A stretch of 25,355 bases of DNA from positions 1 to 25,355 of the forward strand of contig JAACDD010000147.1 in assembly GCA_009937085.1 (NCBI GenBank), written 5' to 3'. Under the pieces are notes generated by a model. It was given only the letters and a program-made list of their open reading frames with translations. It was not told the DNA's origin and did not search any database. The position numbers were made by a program, and so were the translations under genes. Of this stretch, positions 13,586 to 20,300 are shown piece after piece (within the stretch, counting starts at the first letter, position 1; the number at the start of each line of letters is the position of its first letter). Origin of the DNA: Bacteroidota bacterium. Its GTDB lineage: Bacteria > Bacteroidota > Bacteroidia > Flavobacteriales > Flavobacteriaceae.

Positions 13586-14886
13586 CTACTTACGTGCCTT
13601 ACAAAGTAAAAGACATTTCGCTTGCCGACTGGGGAAGAAAAGAAATAGAACTTGCCGAAGCAGAAATGCCTGGGCTTATGGCACTTCGTGAAGAATATGG
13701 CGCAGAACAGCCTCTAAAGGGTGCGCGTATCGCAGGATGCTTACACATGACCATTCAAACGGCGGTACTTATTGAAACGCTTACTGCACTTGGTGCAGAT
13801 GTAACATGGAGCTCTTGTAATATCTTTTCAACACAAGATCACGCCGCAGCAGCCATTGCCGCAGCGGGAATTCCGGTGTATGCTTGGAAAGGTATGAACG
13901 AGGAAGAATTCAACTGGTGTATCGAACAAACGATATTTTTTGGGGAAGACCGTGAGCCGCTAAACATGATTTTGGACGACGGTGGTGATCTTACCAACAT
14001 GATTCTTGATGAATTCCCAGAACTTGCTGCAGGTATCAAAGGGCTTTCTGAAGAAACGACTACAGGAGTACACCGCCTTTATGAGCGTGTGCAAAACGGA
14101 ACACTTCCTATTCCTGCCATAAACGTTAACGACTCGGTTACTAAATCGAAGTTTGACAACAAATACGGTTGTAAAGAATCTGCAGTGGATGCGGTGCGTA
14201 GAGCAACAGACATTATGCTTGCTGGAAAGCGTGTAGTGGTTGCAGGTTACGGAGATGTAGGCAAAGGAACTGTTGCCTCTTTCCAAGGTGCAGGTGCTAT
14301 TGTTACCGTTACTGAAATTGATCCGATTTGTGCGCTGCAAGCGTCTATGGACGGTTTTGAAGTGAAAAAGTTAGATACCGTAATTGGCAATGCTGATATT
14401 ATTGTTACCGCAACTGGAAACAAAGACATCGTTAATGAAGGTCATTTCCGTGCAATGAAAGACAAAGCCATTGTGTGTAATATTGGACACTTTGATAATG
14501 AAATTGATATGACTTGGCTCAACGATAACTACGGCGCGAGTAAAGTAGAAATTAAGCCACAGGTGGATAAATATACCGTGGAAGGCAAAGATATTATCGT
14601 ATTGGCAGAAGGACGATTGGTGAATTTAGGTTGTGCTACGGGACACCCTAGTTTTGTGATGAGTAACTCATTTACCAACCAAACCTTAGCACAAATTGAA
14701 CTTTGGAAACATGCCGACCGCTACGAGAACAAAGTGTATATGCTTCCGAAGCATTTGGACGAAAAAGTAGCACGCTTACATCTTGACAAACTCGGAGTAG
14801 AGCTTGAAGAATTAGACAAAGAGCAGGCGGACTATATCAGTGTTCCTGTTGCTGGGCCTTATAAGCCTGAGTACTACCGTTACTAA
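13570..14886 (+). CDS. ahcY: Adenosylhomocysteinase
   Basis: Reversibly hydrolyses S-adenosylhomocysteine to adenosine and homocysteine, removing the product inhibitor of methyltransferases. The protein is 438 residues. Visible motifs are KGARIAGCLHMTIQTAVLIE, SSCNIFSTQDHAAAAIA, the NAD-binding GYGDVGKG, CNIGHFDNEID, GRLVNLGCATGHPSFVMS and the C-terminal KPEYYRY that closes over the cofactor of the next subunit. The start at 13570 is preferred over 13513, since the promoter -7 box at 13530-13537 lies between them. A strong hairpin terminator follows 24 bases after the stop. The gene is divergent from the phosphopantetheinyl transferase and appears to be transcribed alone. Confidence 0.97.
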   Translation: MATKTTTYVPYKVKDISLADWGRKEIELAEAEMPGLMALREEYGAEQPLKGARIAGCLHMTIQTAVLIETLTALGADVTWSSCNIFSTQDHAAAAIAAAGIPVYAWKGMNEEEFNWCIEQTIFFGEDREPLNMILDDGGDLTNMILDEFPELAAGIKGLSEETTTGVHRLYERVQNGTLPIPAINVNDSVTKSKFDNKYGCKESAVDAVRRATDIMLAGKRVVVAGYGDVGKGTVASFQGAGAIVTVTEIDPICALQASMDGFEVKKLDTVIGNADIIVTATGNKDIVNEGHFRAMKDKAIVCNIGHFDNEIDMTWLNDNYGASKVEIKPQVDKYTVEGKDIIVLAEGRLVNLGCATGHPSFVMSNSFTNQTLAQIELWKHADRYENKVYMLPKHLDEKVARLHLDKLGVELEELDKEQADYISVPVAGPYKPEYYRY

Positions 14887-14910
14887 ATTCCAAATACATA
14901 TAAAGGATAT

Positions 14911-14939
14911 AAAACCGAGGCAGTAGTCTCGGTTTTTTT
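14911..14939 (+). terminator. ahcY terminator (copy A)
   Basis: An 11-base-pair stem (AAAACCGAGGC / GTCTCGGTTTT, one G-U pair) with loop AGTA, ending in a run of T. It sits 24 bases after the ahcY stop. A near-identical hairpin lies at 15463-15492. Confidence 0.88.
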
Positions 14940-14971
14940 ATGCCCAAAAGCACAGCTAAACATTGATTTTG

Positions 14972-14979
14972 TACATTTG
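14972..14979 (+). promoter_or_regulatory. -7 box before the DUF4160 gene
   Basis: TACATTTG is a full match to TAnnTTTG, 17 bases before the DUF4160 start codon. A -33 TTTG at the usual spacing was not found. It would give the gene pair its own promoter downstream of the ahcY terminator. Confidence 0.5.
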
Positions 14980-14996
14980 AGTAATAATGTAAAAAG

Positions 14997-15230
14997 ATGC
15001 CTACTCTTTTTTACGCTTTTGGAATGCGTTTCTTTTTTTACTCTAATGAGCATAACCCCATACATGTTCATGTTAGAAATGCTGATGGTGAGGCGAAATT
15101 TAGTGTAGTGGCTTTAAGCTGCATTGACAACAAAGGACTAAAAAACAAGGATTTAAGACTTGCAAAAACGTTGATTGAAGAAAATAAAGAATTGATACTT
15201 AAAGCATGGCATGCTCATTTTTCTAAATAA
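14997..15230 (+). CDS. DUF4160 family protein
   Basis: A 77-residue protein with the DUF4160 signature: start MPTLFYAFGMRFFFYSNEHN, then PIHVHVRNADGEAKFSVV, and a C-terminal part (LRLAKTLIEENKELILKAWH) that is helical. The HNPIHVHV block with its clustered His is the most conserved part. Family members occur widely next to DUF2442 genes, and such pairs have been proposed as toxin-antitoxin-like modules; the activity has not been shown as far as I know. Here the DUF2442 gene follows after 6 bases. The pair sits between two copies of the same terminator, apart from the neighbouring housekeeping genes. Confidence 0.88.
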   Translation: MPTLFYAFGMRFFFYSNEHNPIHVHVRNADGEAKFSVVALSCIDNKGLKNKDLRLAKTLIEENKELILKAWHAHFSK

Positions 15231-15236
15231 AACGAT

Positions 15237-15464
15237 ATGGATGTACCACGTATTTGGTTTGACCAAGACCACATTTATCTTAAAACAACTGAGGGGATTG
15301 AAAAATCGATGCCGTTAGAGTGGTTTCCCAAGTTGGCACAAGCAACCCCTAAACAACGAGAAAAATATGAACTCTCCCCTTTTGGAATTCATTGGGAAAT
15401 TTTAGACGAAGACCTGAGCTTTGAAGGCTTTTTCTCTTTTCAAAAAGAAAACATAGGTATATAA
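15237..15464 (+). CDS. DUF2442 family protein
   Basis: A 75-residue protein matching DUF2442: VPRIWFDQDHIYLKTTEGIE, then MPLEWFPKLAQATPKQREKY, then FGIHWEILDEDLSFEGFF. The WFPKLxxATPxQRxxYxxxxxGIHWxxLDEDxSxxGFF pattern is diagnostic. It is the downstream partner of the DUF4160 gene and is probably co-transcribed with it. Pairs like this are found in mobile and chromosomal settings and are suspected to be small regulatory or toxin-antitoxin modules; function is unproven. Its stop codon overlaps the first base pairs of the following terminator (copy B). Confidence 0.88.
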   Translation: MDVPRIWFDQDHIYLKTTEGIEKSMPLEWFPKLAQATPKQREKYELSPFGIHWEILDEDLSFEGFFSFQKENIGI

Positions 15465-15492
15465 AACCGAGACAGTTGTCTCGGTTTTTTTT
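15463..15492 (+). terminator. Terminator after the DUF4160/DUF2442 pair (copy B)
   Basis: A perfect 11-base-pair stem (AAAACCGAGAC / GTCTCGGTTTT) with loop AGTT and a run of eight T. Over 35 aligned bases it differs from the ahcY terminator at three positions only, and the one stem change turns a G-U pair into A-U. Confidence 0.9.
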
Positions 15493-15573
15493 ATAGAAAA
15501 AACTCTTCCGTGCTAACAACTTACACTGAGCGATGCGAACTTAGCTCATGTTTAATCTTTAAATCTTTTAATT

Positions 15574-15702
15574 ATGAATACATTATTTTTAGAAAATTAT
15601 GAAGTTTCTGAATTAGAAACTAGTGAAATGACTTCCGCTAATGGAGGGTGGTTATGGATTTTTATGGCTACTACTGAAGCTTATCGAGAACATTACATAT
15701 AG
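15574..15702 (+). CDS. Double-glycine leader peptide (bacteriocin/RiPP-like precursor)
   Basis: A 42-residue peptide not obvious to standard gene finders. Residues 14-25 read LETSEMTSANGG, which fits the double-glycine leader pattern LSxxELxxIxGG (Leu at -12, Glu at -8, Met at -7, Gly-Gly at -2/-1). The N-terminal part (LENYEVSEL) resembles Bacteroidetes leader peptides of the type ENYGVxEL. Cleavage after Gly25 would release a 17-residue core, WLWIFMATTEAYREHYI, with an aromatic hydrophobic head and a charged tail. Such leaders are cut by C39-type peptidase ABC exporters; no exporter, maturase or immunity gene lies in the window. It is preceded by an A/T-rich stretch typical of translation starts in this group. 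It may be a bacteriocin, a modified peptide or a signal; function is not known. Confidence 0.6.
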   Translation: MNTLFLENYEVSELETSEMTSANGGWLWIFMATTEAYREHYI

Positions 15703-15793
15703 GGTTTATATAAATGATGATAAACGTCTTTGCTTTAAAGCCAGGCAAAATATAAACGGAAGTTCATATCAATTTTTTTGTTAATTTGGTAAT

Positions 15794-15910
15794 ATGAAAA
15801 AACTTATTGTGAATATTATACAGAAAGCAGTTGCCATTATTATGGTTATGCCTTTATATCATGTAAAAAGTTTTTTTATGTTAAAAAGGTCAAAAACTAA
15901 GACGCATTAA
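15794..15910 (+). CDS. Small cationic hydrophobic peptide (hypothetical)
   Basis: A 38-residue open frame. It begins MKKLIVNIIQKAVAIIMVMP, a plausible single membrane helix, and ends in a basic tail with many Lys and Arg. It lies 91 bases after the double-glycine peptide and 24 bases before a bidirectional terminator, so the two could share one transcript. If real it might be a small membrane peptide, for example an immunity or toxin-type partner. The size is near the level expected by chance, and no family is recognised. Confidence 0.3.
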   Translation: MKKLIVNIIQKAVAIIMVMPLYHVKSFFMLKRSKTKTH

Positions 15911-15933
15911 TTTCCGAAACACATTAAAACCAA

Positions 15934-15958
15934 AAAACCCCGCCAATGGCGGGGTTTT
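15934..15958. terminator. Bidirectional terminator
   Basis: A strong 11-base-pair stem (AAAACCCCGCC / GGCGGGGTTTT) with loop AAT. Rightward it is followed by GTTTTTC; leftward it reads into a run of T. It lies between the small-peptide genes on the plus strand and the end of rpmA on the minus strand, serving both. Confidence 0.88.
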
Positions 15959-15979
15959 GTTTTTCTTGTAGTTTACTGT

Positions 15980-16240
15980 TTAGGCCTGAATAGGATCTAC
16001 AGAAACATACGAGCGATTGTTTTTCTTTTTGGTAAAACGCACTACACCGTCCACTTTAGCGTGAAGTGTGTGGTCTTTACCTAAATATACATTATCTCCT
16101 GGGTGGTGTGCTGTACCGCGTTGACGAACAATAATGTTCCCGGCGATAGCCTGTTGTCCACCAAAAATCTTAACGCCTAAGCGTTTCGATTCCGATTCTC
16201 TTCCGTTCTTCGAACTACCTACTCCTTTTTTGTGTGCCAT
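15980..16240 (-). CDS. rpmA: 50S ribosomal protein L27
   Basis: Large-subunit protein whose N-terminus reaches the peptidyl-transferase centre. The 86-residue sequence starts MAHKKGVGSSKNGRESESKR, followed by LGVKIFGGQQAIAGNIIVRQ, RGTAHHPGDNVYLGKDHTLH and VDGVVRFTKK, all diagnostic. The N-terminus begins directly with AHKKG, without the cleavable extension seen in Firmicutes. It lies 11 bases downstream of rplU, the usual L21-L27 pairing, and ends at the bidirectional terminator. Confidence 0.98.
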   Translation of the reverse strand: MAHKKGVGSSKNGRESESKRLGVKIFGGQQAIAGNIIVRQRGTAHHPGDNVYLGKDHTLHAKVDGVVRFTKKKNNRSYVSVDPIQA

Positions 16241-16251
16241 GGCTTATCCGT

Positions 16252-16779
16252 TTATTTTTTTGCTTCTAGTGCCGCTACTAAGTCGGCTTTTTTCATCGCA
16301 GAAATACCTGAAATCCCAGCTTCCTTTGCCAATTCTTTTAGCTCAGCTACTGTCTTAGACGAAAAGTCTACAGCTTTTGCTTCTGGAGCGGCTTTAGGCG
16401 CAGCTTCTTTTTTCTCGGCTGCTTTGGGTGCTGCGGCTTTTTTGGCAGGTGCTGCTTTCTTAGCAGTTCCCACACCTACAGACTCAATAAGAATTTCTGT
16501 CAACGACTGGCGGTGACCATTCTTAACGCGGTATCCCTTGCGGCGTTTCTTTTTAAATACAATTACTTTGTCATCTTTCAAATGACGAACCACTTTTGCT
16601 TCTACCGAAGCATTGGCTACAGCCGGGGCGCCTACAGCTATTTTGTCACCGTCTGCTACTAAGTACACCTTATCAAAAGAAACATTATCTCCTGTTTTGG
16701 CGTCCAAACGATGCACAAATACCTTTTGGTCTTTTGCAACTTTAAATTGCTGCCCTGCTATCTCTACGATTGCAAACAT
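16252..16779 (-). CDS. rplU: 50S ribosomal protein L21 with C-terminal SAP/HeH-like domain
   Basis: Large-subunit protein binding 23S rRNA. The L21 core (residues 1-103) runs MFAIVEIAGQQFKVAKDQKV to KGYRVKNGHRQSLTEILIES. It is followed by an Ala/Lys/Pro-rich linker (about 104-136) and a compact helical domain at 140-173, with TVAELKELAKEAGISGIS and MKKADLVAALEAKK, resembling SAP/HeH or Rho N-terminal motifs that bind nucleic acids. The usual bacterial L21 is about 103 residues, so the total of 175 is an extension of about 70. The start at 16779 gives the standard L21 N-terminus and follows a promoter at 16816-16846. It is the first gene of the rplU-rpmA operon. Confidence 0.95.
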   Translation of the reverse strand: MFAIVEIAGQQFKVAKDQKVFVHRLDAKTGDNVSFDKVYLVADGDKIAVGAPAVANASVEAKVVRHLKDDKVIVFKKKRRKGYRVKNGHRQSLTEILIESVGVGTAKKAAPAKKAAAPKAAEKKEAAPKAAPEAKAVDFSSKTVAELKELAKEAGISGISAMKKADLVAALEAKK

Positions 16780-16815
16780 ATTTTTTGTTTTATATACTTC
16801 TTGACGAAGCGGGGG

Positions 16816-16846
16816 CAAATATACAATCTTGTTCTCAATCAAGCAA
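16816..16846 (-). promoter_or_regulatory. rplU-rpmA promoter
   Basis: On the minus strand TTG (16846-16844) and TATATTTG (16823-16816) are 20 bases apart. Transcription would start near 16810, giving a leader of about 30 bases. Confidence 0.65.
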
Positions 16847-16923
16847 TGTTTTTTAGTGTAACAGAATATTTTATTAGTCGTTAATATAAAAATGTCTAAA
16901 TTTATCTATTAAACCCTTGTTTT

Positions 16924-18237
16924 ATGAAAACTTACACCACTGCTATTTTTTTATTGGTAGCTGGATTGACGATGGCACAATCCGTTTCTTTTGAAGAATA
17001 CGACCTCTCTAATGGATTACACGTAATCCTCCATCAAGACAACAATGCACCCGTAGTTACGACTTCCGTGATGTATCATGTGGGAGCAAAAGATGAACAA
17101 CCAAACCGCACAGGTTTTGCACACTTTTTTGAGCATTTGCTTTTTGAAGGAACTAAAAATATTGAAAACGGCGCTTGGTTTTCTATAGTAACCGAAAATG
17201 GCGGTACAAACAATGCCAATACCACTGATGACAGGACCTATTATTACGAAGTTTTTCCGTCCAATAATTTAGCACTTGGCTTGTGGATGGAGTCTGAACG
17301 CATGCTACACCCCATCATTGAGCAAGATGGCGTGGACACACAGAATGAAGTTGTAAAAGAAGAAAAACGCCTGCGCGTGGATAATCGTCCGTATGGCAAG
17401 TTTTTGGAAAATGTAAAAAAACATTTGTTTGTAAAGCATCCCTACCGCTGGACTACCATTGGTGAAATGGAACACTTAGATGCCGCCACGCTTGACGAAT
17501 TTTTGGCATTCAATAAAAAGTTTTACGTACCAAACAATGCCGTACTCGTTGTTGCAGGCGATATTGACATCAACACTACAAAAAAAATGGTTGAAGACTA
17601 TTTTGGAAGTATTCCAAGAGGAGCTGATATTGTTAGAAAAAAAGTTACTGAAGACCCGATAACGGAACCGCTTTCAGCCAAAGCTTACGATAGTAATATT
17701 CAAATTCCCGCTGTAGTGGCTGCGTATAGAACACCTTCATTCAAGGACAGAGATTCAAGAGTTTTAGATATGATTTCTACCTATTTGAGTGACGGGCCTA
17801 GTTCTAAATTGTACAAAAAACTTGTTGATGAAAAGAAAATGGCATTGCAAACAGGAGCTTTCAATATTTCGCAAGAGGATTACAGCATGTATGTGGTCTT
17901 TGGATTGCCGCAAGGAGAATTTCAACTCACCGATTTGGTTACTGAAATGGACGAAGAAGTAGCAAAACTTCAAAAAGAGTTAATTTCAGAACGAGACTAT
18001 CAAAAGCTACTAAACAAATTTGAAAACGGGTTTGTTAGCGCTAATGCTTCCATTGAAGGTGTTGCAAATTCGTTAGCACGCTACCATATGTTGTACGGCG
18101 ATACGAATTTGATAAATAACGAAATTGATATTTATCGTTCCATAACACGCGAAGAAATTCGAGATGTAGCCAACAAATACCTCAACAGCAATCAGCGATT
18201 GGTACTGGAGTATTTACCTGAATCTGAAAACAACTAA
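16924..18237 (+). CDS. Secreted M16 zinc peptidase, active subunit
   Basis: A 437-residue M16 (pitrilysin-type) metallopeptidase. The signal peptide is MKTYTTAIFLLVAGLTMAQ. The inverted zinc motif is intact as HFFEH (67-71), with the third ligand Glu around 146-147 in NEVVKEEKR; NNANTTDDRTYYYEVFP is also typical. The C-terminal half is the second M16 domain (LSDGPSSKLYKKLVDEKKMA). The next gene, 10 bases away, encodes an M16 protein without the zinc motif. Active/inactive M16 pairs form clam-shell peptidases that degrade peptides inside a closed chamber, so these two probably make a heterodimer in the periplasm. The substrate is not known. The start is set by the signal peptide. Confidence 0.95.
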   Translation: MKTYTTAIFLLVAGLTMAQSVSFEEYDLSNGLHVILHQDNNAPVVTTSVMYHVGAKDEQPNRTGFAHFFEHLLFEGTKNIENGAWFSIVTENGGTNNANTTDDRTYYYEVFPSNNLALGLWMESERMLHPIIEQDGVDTQNEVVKEEKRLRVDNRPYGKFLENVKKHLFVKHPYRWTTIGEMEHLDAATLDEFLAFNKKFYVPNNAVLVVAGDIDINTTKKMVEDYFGSIPRGADIVRKKVTEDPITEPLSAKAYDSNIQIPAVVAAYRTPSFKDRDSRVLDMISTYLSDGPSSKLYKKLVDEKKMALQTGAFNISQEDYSMYVVFGLPQGEFQLTDLVTEMDEEVAKLQKELISERDYQKLLNKFENGFVSANASIEGVANSLARYHMLYGDTNLINNEIDIYRSITREEIRDVANKYLNSNQRLVLEYLPESENN

Positions 18238-18247
18238 TCCCTAAATC

Positions 18248-20299
18248 ATGAAAAAATTACTCACGCTATTTTTATCCGTATTAACATTTTCGGCAGTTGC
18301 TCAAATTAACCGCAGCGAACAACCAACACCTGGTCCTGCCCCTTCGATTCAGATTAATGAACCTCAACAATTTAAGCTTAAAAATGGGCTTACCGTGATG
18401 GTGGTTGAAAACCGAAAACTTCCGCAAGTAAGTGCAAGCTTAACTTTAGATAATCCTCCCGTTTTAGAAGGACTTAAAGCCGGGCAAAGCCAACTTACGA
18501 GTAGCTTGCTTGGAAAAGGCTCTGTAACTATTAAAAAAGATGATTTCTACGATGAGGTTGACTTTATGGGAGCCAGTGTAAACATTAGTACTTCTGGCGC
18601 ATTTGCCCAGTCATTAACACGCTATTTTCCGCGCGTCTTAGAAATGATGGCAGATGCAGCTATCAATCCTAATTTTACTGAAGAGGAATTTATAAAAGAA
18701 CGTGATCTCTTATTAGAAGGATTAAAATCATCTGAAAAAGATGTCTCCACTGCGGCAAGACGTGTAGAAAGTCTTTTGGCTTATGGTGAAAATCACCCCT
18801 ACGGAGAATATGTTATTCCTGAAACGGTAAATAACATCAAACTTGAAGATACGAAACGGTTTTATGCATATAGGTTTAGACCCAATAATGCGTATTTAGT
18901 AATTGTTGGTGATATCGATCTAAAGACTGTCAAGCCACTTGTGAAAAAATACTTTAGGAAATGGAAGGCAAATCCTATTGCGTCAAGTTCACTGCCAGAA
19001 GTTAAAAATCCTGCCAGCACGCAGATTGATTTTGTAAACATGTCCAATGCAGTACAGTCAGAAGTTGTGGTACAAAGCACTACGTATTTGACAAAAAAAG
19101 ATCCAGATTATTTCCCTGTTCTTATGGCAAATTCTATCCTTGGTGGTGGTGGCGAAGCACGTCTGTTTTTAAATTTACGTGAGGACAAAGGCTACACATA
19201 CGGCTCATACTCAAGTATTGGAAACGATAAACGTACAGCAACGCGTTTTCGTGCATCAGCTAGTGTGCGTAACGAAGTTACCGATAGCGCTGTTGTTGAA
19301 TTATTGAGTGAAATTAAACGAATTCGAACCGACTTAGTTACGGAGAGTGAATTGAAAAAAGCAAAGGCAAAATATGTTGGACGTTTTGTTCGTTCGCTCG
19401 AAAACCCTGCAACTATTGCACAATTTGCATTGGAAATTGCTACCGAAAATTTAGATGATGATTTTTACAAAAACTACTTGGATAAAATCAATACTGTTAG
19501 CGTAGAAGACGTAAAGCAAGTGGCTCAAAAATACTTTAACGTAGATCAAGCTAGAGTTGTGGTAACTGGAAAAGGAGTTGACGTATTAGACAAGCTCGAA
19601 AAGGTCCAGTTTAACGGTGTAAATCTTCCTGTTAACTACTTTGACAAATACGGCAAGCCTATTGAGCGACCTAAGAAAGCTGCTGTTGCAGGTGGCATTA
19701 CGGCAAAAGGCGTTTTGGAAACATACATCGAAAAAACAGGGGTAAATAATGTGTCTAATTTGAATACACTTAAGCTCGTCTACAAGGGCGAATTTATGCA
19801 GATGAACATTGAAGTGGAGGAAACCTATTCAGCAAAAGCACAAAAGCAGGTTGTTTCTGTTGGTGGAAATGCCATGATGATGAGTGTCGTTTCTGAAGAA
19901 TCGGCATATATCAAACAAGGTCCAAACCAAATAGATTTACCAAAAGACATTCATGATGACATGAAAAAAACCCTGGGCATACTTCCAGAAGTTGCACTGT
20001 TAGATAGCGCCGACATTACACTAGAGGGAATTGAAAATATAAATGGGTCGGATGCTTACAACATAAAAGTTCCTGGAGCTGGGGTTAGCTATAGCTACTT
20101 CTATAATGTAGACACTGGGTTAAAAGAAAGGGAATCTTCCATGGTCAATTTTAATGGACAGATGCAAACCAATACTACGAATTACTCAGGTTATTCAGAG
20201 CAGTCTGGCTTGATGCTACCCACAAAAAAGAGCTTTAATCTAGGTGGACAAGATGTTTCGTTGACATTAGATAAGGTAGAAATTAACCCTGAAAATTAA
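18248..20299 (+). CDS. M16 peptidase-like subunit lacking zinc motif, with C-terminal extension
   Basis: A 683-residue partner of the upstream M16 peptidase, with signal peptide MKKLLTLFLSVLTFSAVAQ. The M16 fold is clear (FKLKNGLTVMVVENRKLPQV, FRPNNAYLVIVGDIDLKTV, ILGGGGEARLFLNLREDKGY), but the HxxEH position reads LTSSLLGKG, so it cannot bind catalytic zinc. This is the usual state of the non-catalytic subunit. The last 200 residues or so (from ETYIEKTGVNNVSNLNTLKL on) form a separate beta-rich domain resembling the LolA-like fold of outer-membrane lipoprotein-sorting proteins, which in such Bacteroidetes proteins follows the M16 domains. Its purpose is not known. It ends one base from the convergent transporter gene. 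Confidence 0.92.
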   Translation: MKKLLTLFLSVLTFSAVAQINRSEQPTPGPAPSIQINEPQQFKLKNGLTVMVVENRKLPQVSASLTLDNPPVLEGLKAGQSQLTSSLLGKGSVTIKKDDFYDEVDFMGASVNISTSGAFAQSLTRYFPRVLEMMADAAINPNFTEEEFIKERDLLLEGLKSSEKDVSTAARRVESLLAYGENHPYGEYVIPETVNNIKLEDTKRFYAYRFRPNNAYLVIVGDIDLKTVKPLVKKYFRKWKANPIASSSLPEVKNPASTQIDFVNMSNAVQSEVVVQSTTYLTKKDPDYFPVLMANSILGGGGEARLFLNLREDKGYTYGSYSSIGNDKRTATRFRASASVRNEVTDSAVVELLSEIKRIRTDLVTESELKKAKAKYVGRFVRSLENPATIAQFALEIATENLDDDFYKNYLDKINTVSVEDVKQVAQKYFNVDQARVVVTGKGVDVLDKLEKVQFNGVNLPVNYFDKYGKPIERPKKAAVAGGITAKGVLETYIEKTGVNNVSNLNTLKLVYKGEFMQMNIEVEETYSAKAQKQVVSVGGNAMMMSVVSEESAYIKQGPNQIDLPKDIHDDMKKTLGILPEVALLDSADITLEGIENINGSDAYNIKVPGAGVSYSYFYNVDTGLKERESSMVNFNGQMQTNTTNYSGYSEQSGLMLPTKKSFNLGGQDVSLTLDKVEINPEN

Positions 20300-20300
20300 T

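Noticed and set aside
15714..15755. A 13-residue frame between the two small peptides
   Set aside because: Too short, with no leader motif or other supporting feature.
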